From the NCBI RefSeq assembly GCF_008801605.1, contig NZ_VZPJ01000012.1, positions 62,001 to 126,000 on the forward strand: a DNA stretch of 64,000 nt. Reading direction: 5' to 3'. The DNA is from Pseudomonas brassicacearum subsp. brassicacearum. GTDB taxonomy: Bacteria; Pseudomonadota; Gammaproteobacteria; Pseudomonadales; Pseudomonadaceae. The notes beneath the pieces were generated by a model. That model was not told the origin of the DNA. It worked only from the letters and a program-made list of their open reading frames with translations, and did no database searches. Of this stretch, positions 7,162-15,674 are shown one piece after another (positions within the stretch are counted from its first letter, which is position 1; each line of letters opens with the position of its first letter). A program made the position numbers and the translations under genes.

Positions 7162-8984
7162 TTAAGCGTCTCCAGGGCAGAGGTGAAGGCGCTGGCGCCC
7201 TGCTCCGCCGAGCTGAAGGCCATGCGCATGAAACCGAACAGCTCGCGACCAGTGCCGATGTTGTTGCCCAACAGGCCCTTGGCCGGCGTGCGCGCGGCGA
7301 ATTCCTCGGCGTCCACCTTCAATTCCAAGGTGCCTTTGACGCCATCGACACGGATGATATCGCCCTCCTGCACCCGGGCCAACGCACCACCGACATAAGC
7401 TTCGGGGCTGACATGAATGGCCGCCGGGATTTTCCCCGATGCGCCAGACATGCGCCCGTCGGTCACCAGCGCCACTTTGAAGCCACGGTCCTGCAATACG
7501 CCGAGGAACGGCGTCATCTTGTGCAACTCCGGCATGCCGTTGGAGCGCGGGCCCTGGAAACGCATCACCGCGACGAAGTCTTTCTCCAGCAGGCCGGCCT
7601 TGAACGCGTCGGCCAGGTCCTGTTGATCCTGGAACACCATCGCAGGCGCTTCGACAACCTGGTTTTCCAAGGCCACGGCGGAGACCTTCATCACCCCACG
7701 GCCCAAGTTGCCTTCCATCACCCGCAGGCCGCCTTCAGACGAGAACGCGCGAGCCACCGGGCGCAGGATGTTTTCGTCGAGGCTTTCGATCGGGCCGTCG
7801 CGCCACACCAGCTCGCCGTCCTCGAGGAACGGTTCCTGGGTGTAGCGGCTCAGGCCGTGACCGAGCACGGTGTTGACGTTTTCGTGGAGCAAACCGGCTT
7901 CCAGCAATTCACGGATCAGGAACGACATCCCGCCCGCCGCCTGGAAGTGGTTGATGTCGGCCTTGCCGTTCGGGTAGACGTGACTCAGGGTTGGCACCAC
8001 CTCGGAGAGGTCGGCCATGTCCTGCCAGGTCAGCTGGATGCCCGCCGCCATGGCGATGGCCGGCATGTGCAGGGTGTGGTTGGTAGAGCCGCCAGTGGCG
8101 TGCAGCGCAACGATGGAGTTGACCAGCGAGCGTTCGTCGACGATTTCGCCGATGGGCATGAAGTTGCCGCTCTGCTTGGTCATGCGCGTGACCTGGAACG
8201 CCGCTTCACGGGTCAGGGCATCGCGCAATGGCGTATTCGGATTGACGAACGAGGCACCCGGCAAGTGCAGGCCCATCACTTCCATCAACAACTGGTTGGT
8301 GTTGGCGGTGCCGTAGAAGGTGCAGGTGCCGGGGCTGTGGTAGGACTTCATCTCCGATTCCAGCAGCTCTTCGCGGGTGGCCTTGCCTTCGGCGTAGCGC
8401 TGGCGGACGTCGGCTTTTTCCTTGTTGGAAATGCCCGAGACCATCGGCCCGCCTGGCACGAAGATCGTCGGCAAGTGACCGAAGCGCAGCGCGCCCATCA
8501 TCAGGCCCGGGACGATCTTGTCGCAGATGCCGAGCATCAGTGCGCCGTCAAACATGTTGTGGGACAGCGCCACCGCCGTTGAGAGGGCGATCACTTCGCG
8601 GCTCGGCAGGCTCAGTTCCATCCCCGCCTCGCCCTGGGTCACGCCATCGCACATCGCTGGCGTGCCACCGGCGAACTGGCCGACCGAGCCGATTTCGCGC
8701 AGGGCTTTCTTGATCTGTTCCGGGAAGGTTTCGTAGGGCTGGTGGGCCGAGAGCATGTCGTTATAGGACGACACGATGGCGATGTTGGCGGCGTTCATCA
8801 TCCGTAGGTGATGCTTGTCTTCGGTGCCGCAACCAGCCACGCCGTGAGCGAAGTTGGCGCACTGCAGCTTGCCGCGCATCGGACCGTCGCTGGCAGCACC
8901 ATGGATCAATGCAAGGTAAGCCTGACGCGTGGCGCGGCTGCGGGCGATAAGCCGTTCGGTGACCTCAAGAACGCGGGGATGCAT
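7158..8984 (-). CDS. edd: 6-phosphogluconate dehydratase
   Basis: First enzyme specific to the Entner-Doudoroff pathway: 6-phosphogluconate to 2-keto-3-deoxy-6-phosphogluconate, with an iron-sulfur cluster. The 608-residue length and motifs of the IlvD/Edd family are clear: NANIAIVSSYNDMLSAHQPY, CDKIVPGLMMGALRFGHLP (family signature 1 with a cluster Cys) and DGRMSGASGKIPAAIHVSPE (signature 2, about residues 505-525). First gene of edd-glk-gltR-gtrS and divergent from gap. The 230-base intergenic region carries two TTGT-N7-ACAA sites, matching known HexR control of edd and gap in Pseudomonas. Confidence 0.97.
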   Translation of the reverse strand: MHPRVLEVTERLIARSRATRQAYLALIHGAASDGPMRGKLQCANFAHGVAGCGTEDKHHLRMMNAANIAIVSSYNDMLSAHQPYETFPEQIKKALREIGSVGQFAGGTPAMCDGVTQGEAGMELSLPSREVIALSTAVALSHNMFDGALMLGICDKIVPGLMMGALRFGHLPTIFVPGGPMVSGISNKEKADVRQRYAEGKATREELLESEMKSYHSPGTCTFYGTANTNQLLMEVMGLHLPGASFVNPNTPLRDALTREAAFQVTRMTKQSGNFMPIGEIVDERSLVNSIVALHATGGSTNHTLHMPAIAMAAGIQLTWQDMADLSEVVPTLSHVYPNGKADINHFQAAGGMSFLIRELLEAGLLHENVNTVLGHGLSRYTQEPFLEDGELVWRDGPIESLDENILRPVARAFSSEGGLRVMEGNLGRGVMKVSAVALENQVVEAPAMVFQDQQDLADAFKAGLLEKDFVAVMRFQGPRSNGMPELHKMTPFLGVLQDRGFKVALVTDGRMSGASGKIPAAIHVSPEAYVGGALARVQEGDIIRVDGVKGTLELKVDAEEFAARTPAKGLLGNNIGTGRELFGFMRMAFSSAEQGASAFTSALETLN

Positions 8985-9115
8985 GTGTAGAACTCCAGGC
9001 TAACGGGTGTGGCGACCTGATTGTCTATGCTGATCAAAAGCCCGCTGCACGCTGTGTAAAAGGCGAGGCGACAGACGATTTTTGACCATTCGGACCAGTT
9101 GATTCAGGTCACTCG

Positions 9116-9130
9116 TTGTAGATAAAACAA
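9116..9130. promoter_or_regulatory. HexR-type operator 1 (edd side)
   Basis: TTGTAGATAAAACAA fits the HexR consensus TTGT-N7/8-ACAA. HexR is the KDPG-responsive repressor of edd/glk, gap and zwf in pseudomonads. Its own gene is not in this window. Confidence 0.75.
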
Positions 9131-9177
9131 AATATTGCCACTAAAAAGGCTTGTTTTCTATTTTTATGCGAATAATC

Positions 9178-9192
9178 TTGTAATTCCAACAA
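9178..9192. promoter_or_regulatory. HexR-type operator 2 (gap side)
   Basis: TTGTAATTCCAACAA, again TTGT-N7-ACAA, 23-37 bases before the gap start, so a bound repressor would block gap transcription or initiation. Together with the site at 9116-9130 it places one operator near each divergent gene. Confidence 0.75.
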
Positions 9193-9214
9193 CAAATCGA
9201 CGGCGGCGCAGTTA

Positions 9215-10216
9215 ATGACTCTTAGAATCGCAATCAATGGTTTTGGCCGCATCGGCCGCAACGTCCTCCGTGCACTGTATACCCAAGGCTATCGTCGCGA
9301 CCTGCAGATCGTCGCCATCAACGACCTGGGTGACAGTGCAATCAATGCTCATCTGCTCAAGTTCGACACCGTCCACGGCACGTTCGATGCCGACGTGCAG
9401 CACGATCACGAAAGCCTGACGGTCAATGGCGACCGCATCTCGGTCAGCGCCATCCGCAACCCGGCCGAACTGCCTTGGGCGGCTGAAAAAATCGACGTCG
9501 TGTTCGAATGCACCGGCCTGTTCACCGATCGCTCCAAGGCAGCCGCGCATATCAGCGCCGGCGCCCGCAAGGTGATCATCTCGGCCCCGGCCAAGGGCGC
9601 CGATGCCACCGTCGTGTACGGTGTGAACCACGATATCCTGCGCCAGTCCCACCAGATCATCTCCAACGCTTCGTGCACCACCAACTGCCTGGCCCCAGTG
9701 GCCCAGGTACTGCACCGCGAGCTGGGCATCGAAAGCGGCCTGATGACCACCATCCATGCCTACACCAACGACCAGAACCTGACCGACGTCTACCACAGCG
9801 ACCCGTACCGCGCCCGTTCGGCGACCCAGAACATGATCCCGAGCAAGACCGGCGCCGCCGAGGCGGTGGGCCTGGTGCTGCCGGAACTGGCGGGCAAGCT
9901 GACCGGCATGGCGGTGCGTGTACCGGTGATCAACGTGTCCCTGGTCGACCTGACCGTGCAGCTCAAGCGCGAAGCGTCGGCCGAAGAAGTCAACGAACTG
10001 CTGCGCCATGCCAGCCAGCATTCGAAGATCCTCGGCTACAACACCCTGCCGCTGGTCTCCAGTGACTTCAACCACAACCCGCTGTCGTCGATCTTCGACG
10101 CCAACCACACCAAGGCCAGCGGCAAGCTGCTCAAGGTACTGGCCTGGTATGACAACGAATGGGGCTTCTCCAACCGCATGCTGGATAACTGCCTGGCGTT
10201 GTGTAACGCCGAGTAA
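9215..10216 (+). CDS. gap: Glyceraldehyde-3-phosphate dehydrogenase (type I)
   Basis: Oxidises glyceraldehyde-3-phosphate to 1,3-bisphosphoglycerate with NAD. The 333 residues contain the Rossmann motif INGFGRIGRN (7-16), the active-site block SNASCTTNCLAP with nucleophile Cys154, and the C-terminal WYDNEWGFSNRMLD block. Its position divergent from edd with HexR-type operators marks it as the Gap enzyme of sugar breakdown, as in other pseudomonads, where a second gluconeogenic GAPDH is usually encoded elsewhere. The downstream gap is filled with REP units. Confidence 0.96.
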   Translation: MTLRIAINGFGRIGRNVLRALYTQGYRRDLQIVAINDLGDSAINAHLLKFDTVHGTFDADVQHDHESLTVNGDRISVSAIRNPAELPWAAEKIDVVFECTGLFTDRSKAAAHISAGARKVIISAPAKGADATVVYGVNHDILRQSHQIISNASCTTNCLAPVAQVLHRELGIESGLMTTIHAYTNDQNLTDVYHSDPYRARSATQNMIPSKTGAAEAVGLVLPELAGKLTGMAVRVPVINVSLVDLTVQLKREASAEEVNELLRHASQHSKILGYNTLPLVSSDFNHNPLSSIFDANHTKASGKLLKVLAWYDNEWGFSNRMLDNCLALCNAE

Positions 10217-10230
10217 CTCATTGCTGGCCA

Positions 10231-10380
10231 ATGTGGAGCGGGCCTGTAAGAGCAAACCCTGGGAGCAGGCCTGTGGGAGCAAAGCTTGCTCGCGATGACA
10301 CCGTCACATGCAGCATCTGTGCTGGCTTTGAAATCGCTATCGCGAGCAAGCTTTGCTCCCACAGGTTTGCGCTCCACACA
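10231..10380. repeat. REP cluster downstream of gap
   Basis: At least three REP units: partial TGTGGAGCGGGCCTGTAAG and GGGAGCAGGCC copies, then TGTGGGAGCAAAGCTTGCTC...GCGATG, and an opposing ATCGCGAGCAAGCTTTGCTC...CCACAGG. It lies between the gap stop and the Fur box of the next unit. Confidence 0.85.
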
Positions 10381-10421
10381 GGGTTTCGGCGTGATGAAAT
10401 GAAGGCTTGACCTGCCCAGCA

Positions 10422-10440
10422 GATGATAAGCATTATCATC
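10422..10440. promoter_or_regulatory. Fur box upstream of the ECF sigma gene
   Basis: GATGATAAGCATTATCATC is a perfect 8+3+8 inverted repeat that matches the Fur consensus (GATAATGATAATCATTATC) closely. It ends 25 bases before the sigma factor start, so iron-loaded Fur would silence the whole sigma/anti-sigma/receptor unit. Confidence 0.88.
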
Positions 10441-10465
10441 TACTCAAACCGGATCGGGCCCTACC

Positions 10466-10987
10466 GTGAGTCAATCTCGCTTTCATCACGTCTTCCTCGC
10501 CCAGCGCACGCCGCTGCTGCGCACCCTCGAGCGCATGGTCAGCAACCCCAGTACCGCCGAAGACCTGCTCCAGGAAACCTACCTGCGCGTCACCCGCGCA
10601 CTGGGCGAACGCACGGTCGAGCACCTCGAACCCTTTGTTTTCCAGACCGCCCGCAACCTGGCGCTGGACCATCTGCGTGCCCGACGCATCCAGTCGCGAA
10701 CCTTGCTGGATGACGTACCGCCGGAGGTCGTCCACAACGTCGTCGCCCCCCAGAGCAGCGCCGAGGACGCCGCCCATGCCCAACAACTGCTCGAGCGCCT
10801 GAACGTCAGCCTCCAGGCCCTGAGTTCGCGACAGCAGCAGATCTTCATTCTCAGCCGCCTGCATGGCCACAGTTACCAGCAAATCGCCGAACGCCTGGGC
10901 GTGTCCCTGAGCACCGTGCAAAAGGAACTGAAATTGATCATGGCGATCTGTGTGGGTGTGGCTGAACGTAGCCACGGCGAGCAGTGA
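10466..10987 (+). CDS. hxuI: FecI/HxuI-type ECF sigma factor of a heme/iron cell-surface signalling system
   Basis: ECF sigma factor of 173 aa. Region 2 is at about residues 10-75 (AEDLLQETYLRVTRALGE, then FVFQTARNLALDHLRARR), and region 4 at about 115-165 (LSSRQQQIFILSRLHGHSYQQIAERLGVSLSTVQKEL) has the helix-turn-helix. The GTG at 10466 is the only start in frame with the conserved N-terminus. It is preceded by a Fur box and followed about 100 bases later by its anti-sigma factor and receptor, the classic FecI-FecR-FecA arrangement. The receptor and heme oxygenase downstream point to heme, hence HxuI by analogy with P. aeruginosa; the symbol is by analogy only. Confidence 0.88.
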   Translation: MSQSRFHHVFLAQRTPLLRTLERMVSNPSTAEDLLQETYLRVTRALGERTVEHLEPFVFQTARNLALDHLRARRIQSRTLLDDVPPEVVHNVVAPQSSAEDAAHAQQLLERLNVSLQALSSRQQQIFILSRLHGHSYQQIAERLGVSLSTVQKELKLIMAICVGVAERSHGEQ

Positions 10988-11086
10988 CCCGCTCCACGCT
11001 TCAGGCCATAAGCTGCGCACACGCTTGCCACTTGCTGCGTACAGCTTGTAGCTTGAGCCCGTGCCGCTAAATACCGAGAACCGACT

Positions 11087-12049
11087 GTGACGGACAATCA
11101 CCGCTCTGCCGAGCACACTGCGACGCAGCAAACCGCCCATGCCATGGAACAGGCGCTGGACTGGCTGATCCTGCTGGACAACCCCAGCGAGGAACAGACG
11201 CGGCAGTTCCACGCCTGGCTGGCGGCCGATCCACGCCATGGCGAGGCGTTCGCCCGGGCCCAGGCGATCTGGAACGGCCCGCAGGTGATGGAAAGTGCCC
11301 GCCAACTTGAAGCCACGCCCAAGGTCACCGCGCTGTCGCGCCTGCGCGCCCACTGGAAGCCCCTGGCCACTGCCGCAGTGCTGTTTCTCGGCCTGTTCAA
11401 CTTCAGCGACCTGCCCCTGCGCTTGCAGGCCGACCACCTGACCGTGGTCGGTGAGCGCCAGCGCTTGCAGTTGGAGGACGGCTCCAAGGTCCTGCTCAAC
11501 ACCGATTCGGCCTTCTCCAGCACGTTCAACGAGCAGCGGCAGGTGGCGCGTCTGTACAAGGGCGAGGCGTTTTTCGAAGTCCCGGGCAACCGTAGCCTGC
11601 CGCTGGAAATCGATGCCGGCCCGGTCATGGCCAGCGTCAGCGACACCACGTTCGCCGTGCGTTACCTCGACGGCGTGGCCCAGGTCCAGGTGCAGCGCGG
11701 CGACGTGGACCTGCGGGCCACCCGCAACGACACCCATGTGCGGCTGTCAGCCGGCGAAAGCATCCGCATCGGCCCCAACGGCTTCGACCGTCCGGCCCGG
11801 CTCGATGCCAACACCGACCTGGCCTGGGTCCAGGGTCGGCTGGTGTTCGAAAACCGGCCATTAAACCAGGTACTGGCCGAGCTGCGACGCTATTACCCTG
11901 GCTGGATCATCAACGGTAACGAACAATTGGCCAACGTTGCTGTGACTGGCAATTACCGCCTCGACCAGCCGCTGGAGGTGGTCCGTTCGCTGGCCCATAT
12001 CACCTCGGCTCGGCTCCAGGAGTTCCCGGCGCTGGTGATCCTGAACTAA
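11087..12049 (+). CDS. hxuR: FecR/HxuR-type anti-sigma factor, inner-membrane signal transducer
   Basis: Single-pass membrane regulator of 320 aa. The cytoplasmic N-terminal DUF4880/anti-sigma domain (about residues 15-65) has the typical FHAWLAADPRHGEAFARAQAIW block. A transmembrane segment is at about residues 91-107. The periplasmic FecR domain (about 120-230) and the C-terminal STN-interacting region (about 245-320, LAWVQGRLVFENRPLNQVLAEL) should contact the receptor plug. It starts with GTG at 11087. It would hold the sigma factor inactive until the heme receptor signals occupancy. Confidence 0.9.
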   Translation: MTDNHRSAEHTATQQTAHAMEQALDWLILLDNPSEEQTRQFHAWLAADPRHGEAFARAQAIWNGPQVMESARQLEATPKVTALSRLRAHWKPLATAAVLFLGLFNFSDLPLRLQADHLTVVGERQRLQLEDGSKVLLNTDSAFSSTFNEQRQVARLYKGEAFFEVPGNRSLPLEIDAGPVMASVSDTTFAVRYLDGVAQVQVQRGDVDLRATRNDTHVRLSAGESIRIGPNGFDRPARLDANTDLAWVQGRLVFENRPLNQVLAELRRYYPGWIINGNEQLANVAVTGNYRLDQPLEVVRSLAHITSARLQEFPALVILN

Positions 12050-12064
12050 ATGAGAATTATTTTT
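12046..12064. promoter_or_regulatory. Degenerate Fur-like box before the heme receptor
   Basis: An AT-rich stretch centred on AATGAGAATTATTT matches about two-thirds of Fur-box positions by eye. It overlaps the anti-sigma stop codon and sits about 105 bases before the receptor start. It may add direct iron control to sigma-factor control; weaker than the box at 10422. Confidence 0.4.
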
Positions 12065-12168
12065 ACTCGATAGGCTCCGTTGATTCGTCTCGTTATAGCC
12101 AATGCAATTGATTCGCATCCAACGATGTGAATCTGCACCTATAACAGATGCGACACGGAGCGCTATCG

Positions 12169-14763
12169 ATGTCCTCTCGTCTTACTTGCCGGTTCCTTGC
12201 CCCCTCTTGCACGCTGTCACTGCTCACCGCCGCCCTGCTGATGGCCGGCGCCGCGCCGCTCGCCCTGGCCGCCACCACCGTGCAACCCGCTGCACGCAAC
12301 ATGGGCGACTACAGCTTTGCCATCGCCCGGCAGCCACTGGTCTCGGCCCTGAATGCATTCACTGCGGTCACCGGCTGGCAAGTCGGCATGCCGGCGGAAC
12401 TGGCTGCAGGCGTAGCCTCGCCTGGGGTGAACGGCTCGCTGCCACCTGAAAAAGCCCTGGAGCGCCTGTTGGTGGGGACCAACCTGAGCTACCGCAAGCT
12501 GGGCGACAACAGCGTCGTCCTGGAAAAACGCAGTGCCGGCAGCGCGCTGGAGTTGCAACAGGTGACCATCAGCGCCACCCGCCAGGAACAGGACATCACC
12601 AGCGTGCCGAGCACGGTCACCGTCCACGACCGCCAGGAACTGGACCGCAACAACGTCAATACCCTCAAGGACCTGGTGCGCTATGAGCCGGGCGTATCGG
12701 TGGGCGGCGCGGGCCAGCGCGGCGGTATCAGCGGCTACAATATCCGCGGCATCGACGGCAACCGGATCCTGACCCAGGTCGACGGCGTGGAGATCCCCGG
12801 CGGCTTCTTCAACGGCCCCTACGCCAAGACCCAGCGCAACTACGTCGACCCGGAAATCATCAAGCGCGTGGAAATCCTGCGCGGCCCGGCCTCGGTGCTG
12901 TACGGCAGCAATGCCATTGGTGGTGCCGTCAGCTATTTCACTCTCGATCCAGATGACATCATCAAGCCGGGCCAAGACGTTGGCGCCCGCCTGAAGACCG
13001 GCTACAGCTCCGCCGACGAAAGCTGGCTCAAGTCCGCCACCGTCGCTGGCCGCAGCGGGCAGTTCGACGGCCTGTTGCACTACAGCCAACGCGACGGTCA
13101 TGAAACCGAATCCTACGGCAGCCACAACGGCACGGGCCTGGACCGCACCGCCGCCAACCCCGAAGACGTGCGCGCCAACAACGTGCTGGCCAAGCTCGGC
13201 TGGAACTACAGCGATGAATCACGCCTTGGCCTGGTCTACGAGAAATACAAGGACGACCGCGACAGCGACCTGAAAAGCGCCTACGGCGGCCCCTACGCCA
13301 ACGGTCAACCGGCCATCCCCGCCTCTGTGCTGCCCGGCGGCATGTACCAGTGGCGCACCGGCAACGACACCATCACCCGCGAGCGTTTCGGCCTGGAGCA
13401 CAGCTTCGCCCTCGACAGCCTGCTGGCCGATCACATGAAGTGGAGCCTGAATCACCAGGTCGCCAAGACCGACCAGAGCACCGCCGAATTCTACTTCCCC
13501 ATCACCCGCCGGGTCCTGCGCACCCGGGAGACCCTCTATGAAGAGAAACAGTGGGTCTTCGACGCGCAACTGGACAAGGCCTTCAGCGTAGCCGACACCG
13601 ATCACGCGCTGACTTACGGCACCACCCTCAAGCAGCAGAAAGTCACCGGCTCGCGCAGCGGCAATGGCGTGTGCCTGGCGGTCGGCGTCGGTTGCTCCGC
13701 GGTAGGCGCCATCAGCACCCGGGACGTGCTGGCAAAAGCCAGCGATTTCCCGGACCCGACCATCAACACCTACAGCCTGTTCGCCCAGGACCAGATCAGT
13801 TGGGACAAATGGACCTTCACGCCTGGCCTGCGCTACGACTACACCCGGCTCAAGCCGCACCTGACCGAGGAATTCCTCAACACCGTGGACCCCAGCGGCG
13901 GCGGTGACGTCAGCGGCAAGAACAAGACCTGGCACCGCGTCTCACCGAAGTTCGGCGTGACCTACGCCCTGAGCGATGAGTACACCTGGTACGGCCAGTA
14001 CGCCGAAGGCTTTCGCACCCCGACCGCCAAGGCCCTGTACGGTCGTTTCGACAACCCCGGCGCCGGCTATAGCGTAGAACCCAACCCCGATCTGGAACCG
14101 GAAAAAAGCAAGAGCTACGAGACCGGCCTGCGCGGCCGTTTCGATTCCGGCTCGTTCGACGTGGCGGTGTTCTACAACAAGTACCGCGACTTCATCAACG
14201 AAGATGCCATCACCCCCGGCGCCGACCAGTTGACCTTCCAGAGCAACAACATCCAGCACGCCACCATCAAGGGCGCCGAGGCCAGGGGACGCCTGGAACT
14301 GGACGTGTTTGGCGCACCGAAGGGCTTGTACACCCAAGGCTCGGTGGCCTACGCGTACGGTCGCAACAACGACACCGGCGAGCCGCTCAACAGCGTCAAC
14401 CCGCTGACCGGCGTGTTCGGCCTGGGCTACGACCAGGACCGCTACGGCACGTTGCTCAGTTGGACCTTGGTCAAGAAAAAGGACCGCGTCGACGACAGCA
14501 ACTTCAACTCGCCCGATGGCGTGAGCAGCCAGTTCAAGACACCGGGCTTCGGCATCCTCGACCTGAGCGGTTTCTACAAGGTGACCGACGACGTAACCGT
14601 CAGCGGCGGCCTCTACAACCTCACCGACAAGAAGTACTGGCTGTGGGACGACGTGCGCGGCTACGACAGCGTCGGCGAAGCGGCGGTGCTGAGCCCCGCC
14701 AATCTCGATCGCCTGACGGCACCAGGGCGTAACTTCGCGGTGAACCTGATCTGGGATATCTGA
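12169..14763 (+). CDS. hxuA: TonB-dependent heme/hemoglobin receptor with signalling (STN) domain, HxuA-like
   Basis: Outer-membrane active transporter of 864 aa. A signal peptide (to about residue 35, APLALAATT) is followed by an STN secretin/TonB signalling domain (about 45-125, FAIARQPLVSALNAFTAVTGWQVG), a plug domain from about 140 (LQQVTISATRQEQDITSVPSTVTV, then KRVEILRGPASVLYGSNAIGGAV) and a beta-barrel ending in LIWDI, with the terminal aromatic/hydrophobic pattern of outer-membrane insertion. The barrel has TonB-dependent hemoglobin receptor features (FGVTYALSDEYTWYGQYAEGFRTP). The ATG at 12169 is chosen because CGGAGCG lies upstream; 12148 has no such site. Downstream hemO and upstream sigma/anti-sigma genes support heme as ligand. 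Confidence 0.9.
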   Translation: MSSRLTCRFLAPSCTLSLLTAALLMAGAAPLALAATTVQPAARNMGDYSFAIARQPLVSALNAFTAVTGWQVGMPAELAAGVASPGVNGSLPPEKALERLLVGTNLSYRKLGDNSVVLEKRSAGSALELQQVTISATRQEQDITSVPSTVTVHDRQELDRNNVNTLKDLVRYEPGVSVGGAGQRGGISGYNIRGIDGNRILTQVDGVEIPGGFFNGPYAKTQRNYVDPEIIKRVEILRGPASVLYGSNAIGGAVSYFTLDPDDIIKPGQDVGARLKTGYSSADESWLKSATVAGRSGQFDGLLHYSQRDGHETESYGSHNGTGLDRTAANPEDVRANNVLAKLGWNYSDESRLGLVYEKYKDDRDSDLKSAYGGPYANGQPAIPASVLPGGMYQWRTGNDTITRERFGLEHSFALDSLLADHMKWSLNHQVAKTDQSTAEFYFPITRRVLRTRETLYEEKQWVFDAQLDKAFSVADTDHALTYGTTLKQQKVTGSRSGNGVCLAVGVGCSAVGAISTRDVLAKASDFPDPTINTYSLFAQDQISWDKWTFTPGLRYDYTRLKPHLTEEFLNTVDPSGGGDVSGKNKTWHRVSPKFGVTYALSDEYTWYGQYAEGFRTPTAKALYGRFDNPGAGYSVEPNPDLEPEKSKSYETGLRGRFDSGSFDVAVFYNKYRDFINEDAITPGADQLTFQSNNIQHATIKGAEARGRLELDVFGAPKGLYTQGSVAYAYGRNNDTGEPLNSVNPLTGVFGLGYDQDRYGTLLSWTLVKKKDRVDDSNFNSPDGVSSQFKTPGFGILDLSGFYKVTDDVTVSGGLYNLTDKKYWLWDDVRGYDSVGEAAVLSPANLDRLTAPGRNFAVNLIWDI

Positions 14764-14808
14764 CTCGATTTGCCAGGCAAAACAAATACCTGTGATGAGG
14801 AGAGTCAT

Positions 14809-14894
14809 GTGGGAGCAAGGCTTGCCCGCGATGCAGGCGATGCGGTCTTTCAGAGATCGAGGCGCCTGTTTCGCGGGCAAGCTTTGCTCCCACA
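14809..14894. repeat. REP pair between receptor and heme oxygenase
   Basis: TGTGGGAGCAAGGCTTGCCC...GCGATG opposed to TTTCGCGGGCAAGCTTTGCT...CCCACA. It falls inside the probable receptor-hemO transcript. Confidence 0.85.
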
Positions 14895-14932
14895 CCCCTT
14901 GCCACACCGGTCTAATTCGAAGGATTTTTTTC

Positions 14933-15523
14933 ATGACCACACAACATCCCGCTTCACGCTCCCAACGTCTGAACCAGATCACCCACGAGCCCCACAGCCG
15001 GCTCGACGCGCTGGTCAAGGCCCACGCCCCGTTCGAAACCCCGGCCAGCTTCGCCCGTTTCGTCGTCGCTCAGTACCTGTTCCAGTCGGAACTGGTGGCG
15101 CTGTACAACGACGCCGAACTGTCCGCCCTGATCCCCGACCTCCCGGCCCGGTGCCGGGCAGAGGCGGCCAAGGCGGATCTGGCAGACCTGGACACCGAAG
15201 TCCCTGCGCCAGTGGCCGGTGCGGTGAAAAACCCGACCCAGGCCGAAGCCCTGGGCTGGCTGTTCGTCTCCGAGGGCTCCAAGCTCGGCGCCGCGTTCTT
15301 GATCAAGCGTGCCGTGGGCCTGGGATTGAGCGAGACCTTCGGCGCCCGGCACCTGGCAGAACCTGCCGGAGGGCGCGCCGAAGGCTGGAAATCCTTCACC
15401 CGCACCCTCGACGGCCTGGCCTTCAGCGAACAACAGGAAGCCGAGGCGGACCAAGGCGCACTGGACGCCTTCAACCGGTTTACGGTGCTCCTGGAACGCG
15501 CTTATGCGGCCGAACTGGCCTGA
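14933..15523 (+). CDS. hemO: Biliverdin-producing heme oxygenase (HemO/PigA type)
   Basis: Cytoplasmic enzyme of 196 aa that opens heme to biliverdin, CO and iron, completing use of imported heme. It follows P. aeruginosa HemO/PigA closely: SQRLNQITHEPHSRLDALVK near the N-terminus carries the proximal His, FARFVVAQYLFQSEL follows, EALGWLFVSEGSKLGAAFL holds the distal-helix glycines, and FGARHLAEPAGGRAEGWKSF is near residue 145. The frame is open from 14792 across a REP sequence, but the ATG at 14933 with AAGGA upstream is the real start. Encoding next to the receptor suggests co-regulation by iron. Confidence 0.93.
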   Translation: MTTQHPASRSQRLNQITHEPHSRLDALVKAHAPFETPASFARFVVAQYLFQSELVALYNDAELSALIPDLPARCRAEAAKADLADLDTEVPAPVAGAVKNPTQAEALGWLFVSEGSKLGAAFLIKRAVGLGLSETFGARHLAEPAGGRAEGWKSFTRTLDGLAFSEQQEAEADQGALDAFNRFTVLLERAYAAELA

Positions 15524-15541
15524 AGTGTCCGTACTTTCCAT

Positions 15542-15630
15542 TGTGGGAGCGAGCCTGCTCGCGATGGCGTTGGATCAGTCAGCATCAATGTGACTGACAT
15601 ACCGCTATCGCGAGCAGGCTCGCTCCCACA
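15542..15630. repeat. REP pair after hemO
   Basis: TGTGGGAGCGAGCCTGCTCG...CGATG opposed to CTATCGCGAGCAGGCTCGCT...CCCACA, about 40 bases between the units. Confidence 0.88.
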
Positions 15631-15674
15631 GGGACATCAGCGAATAACAATCAGTGATCACACCGCAAATTCGC

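Noticed and set aside
14792..14932. Upstream extension of the heme oxygenase frame
   Set aside because: Its codons are REP sequence (MWEQGLPAMQ-type reading seen at many REP sites); the ATG at 14933 has a proper ribosome-binding site.
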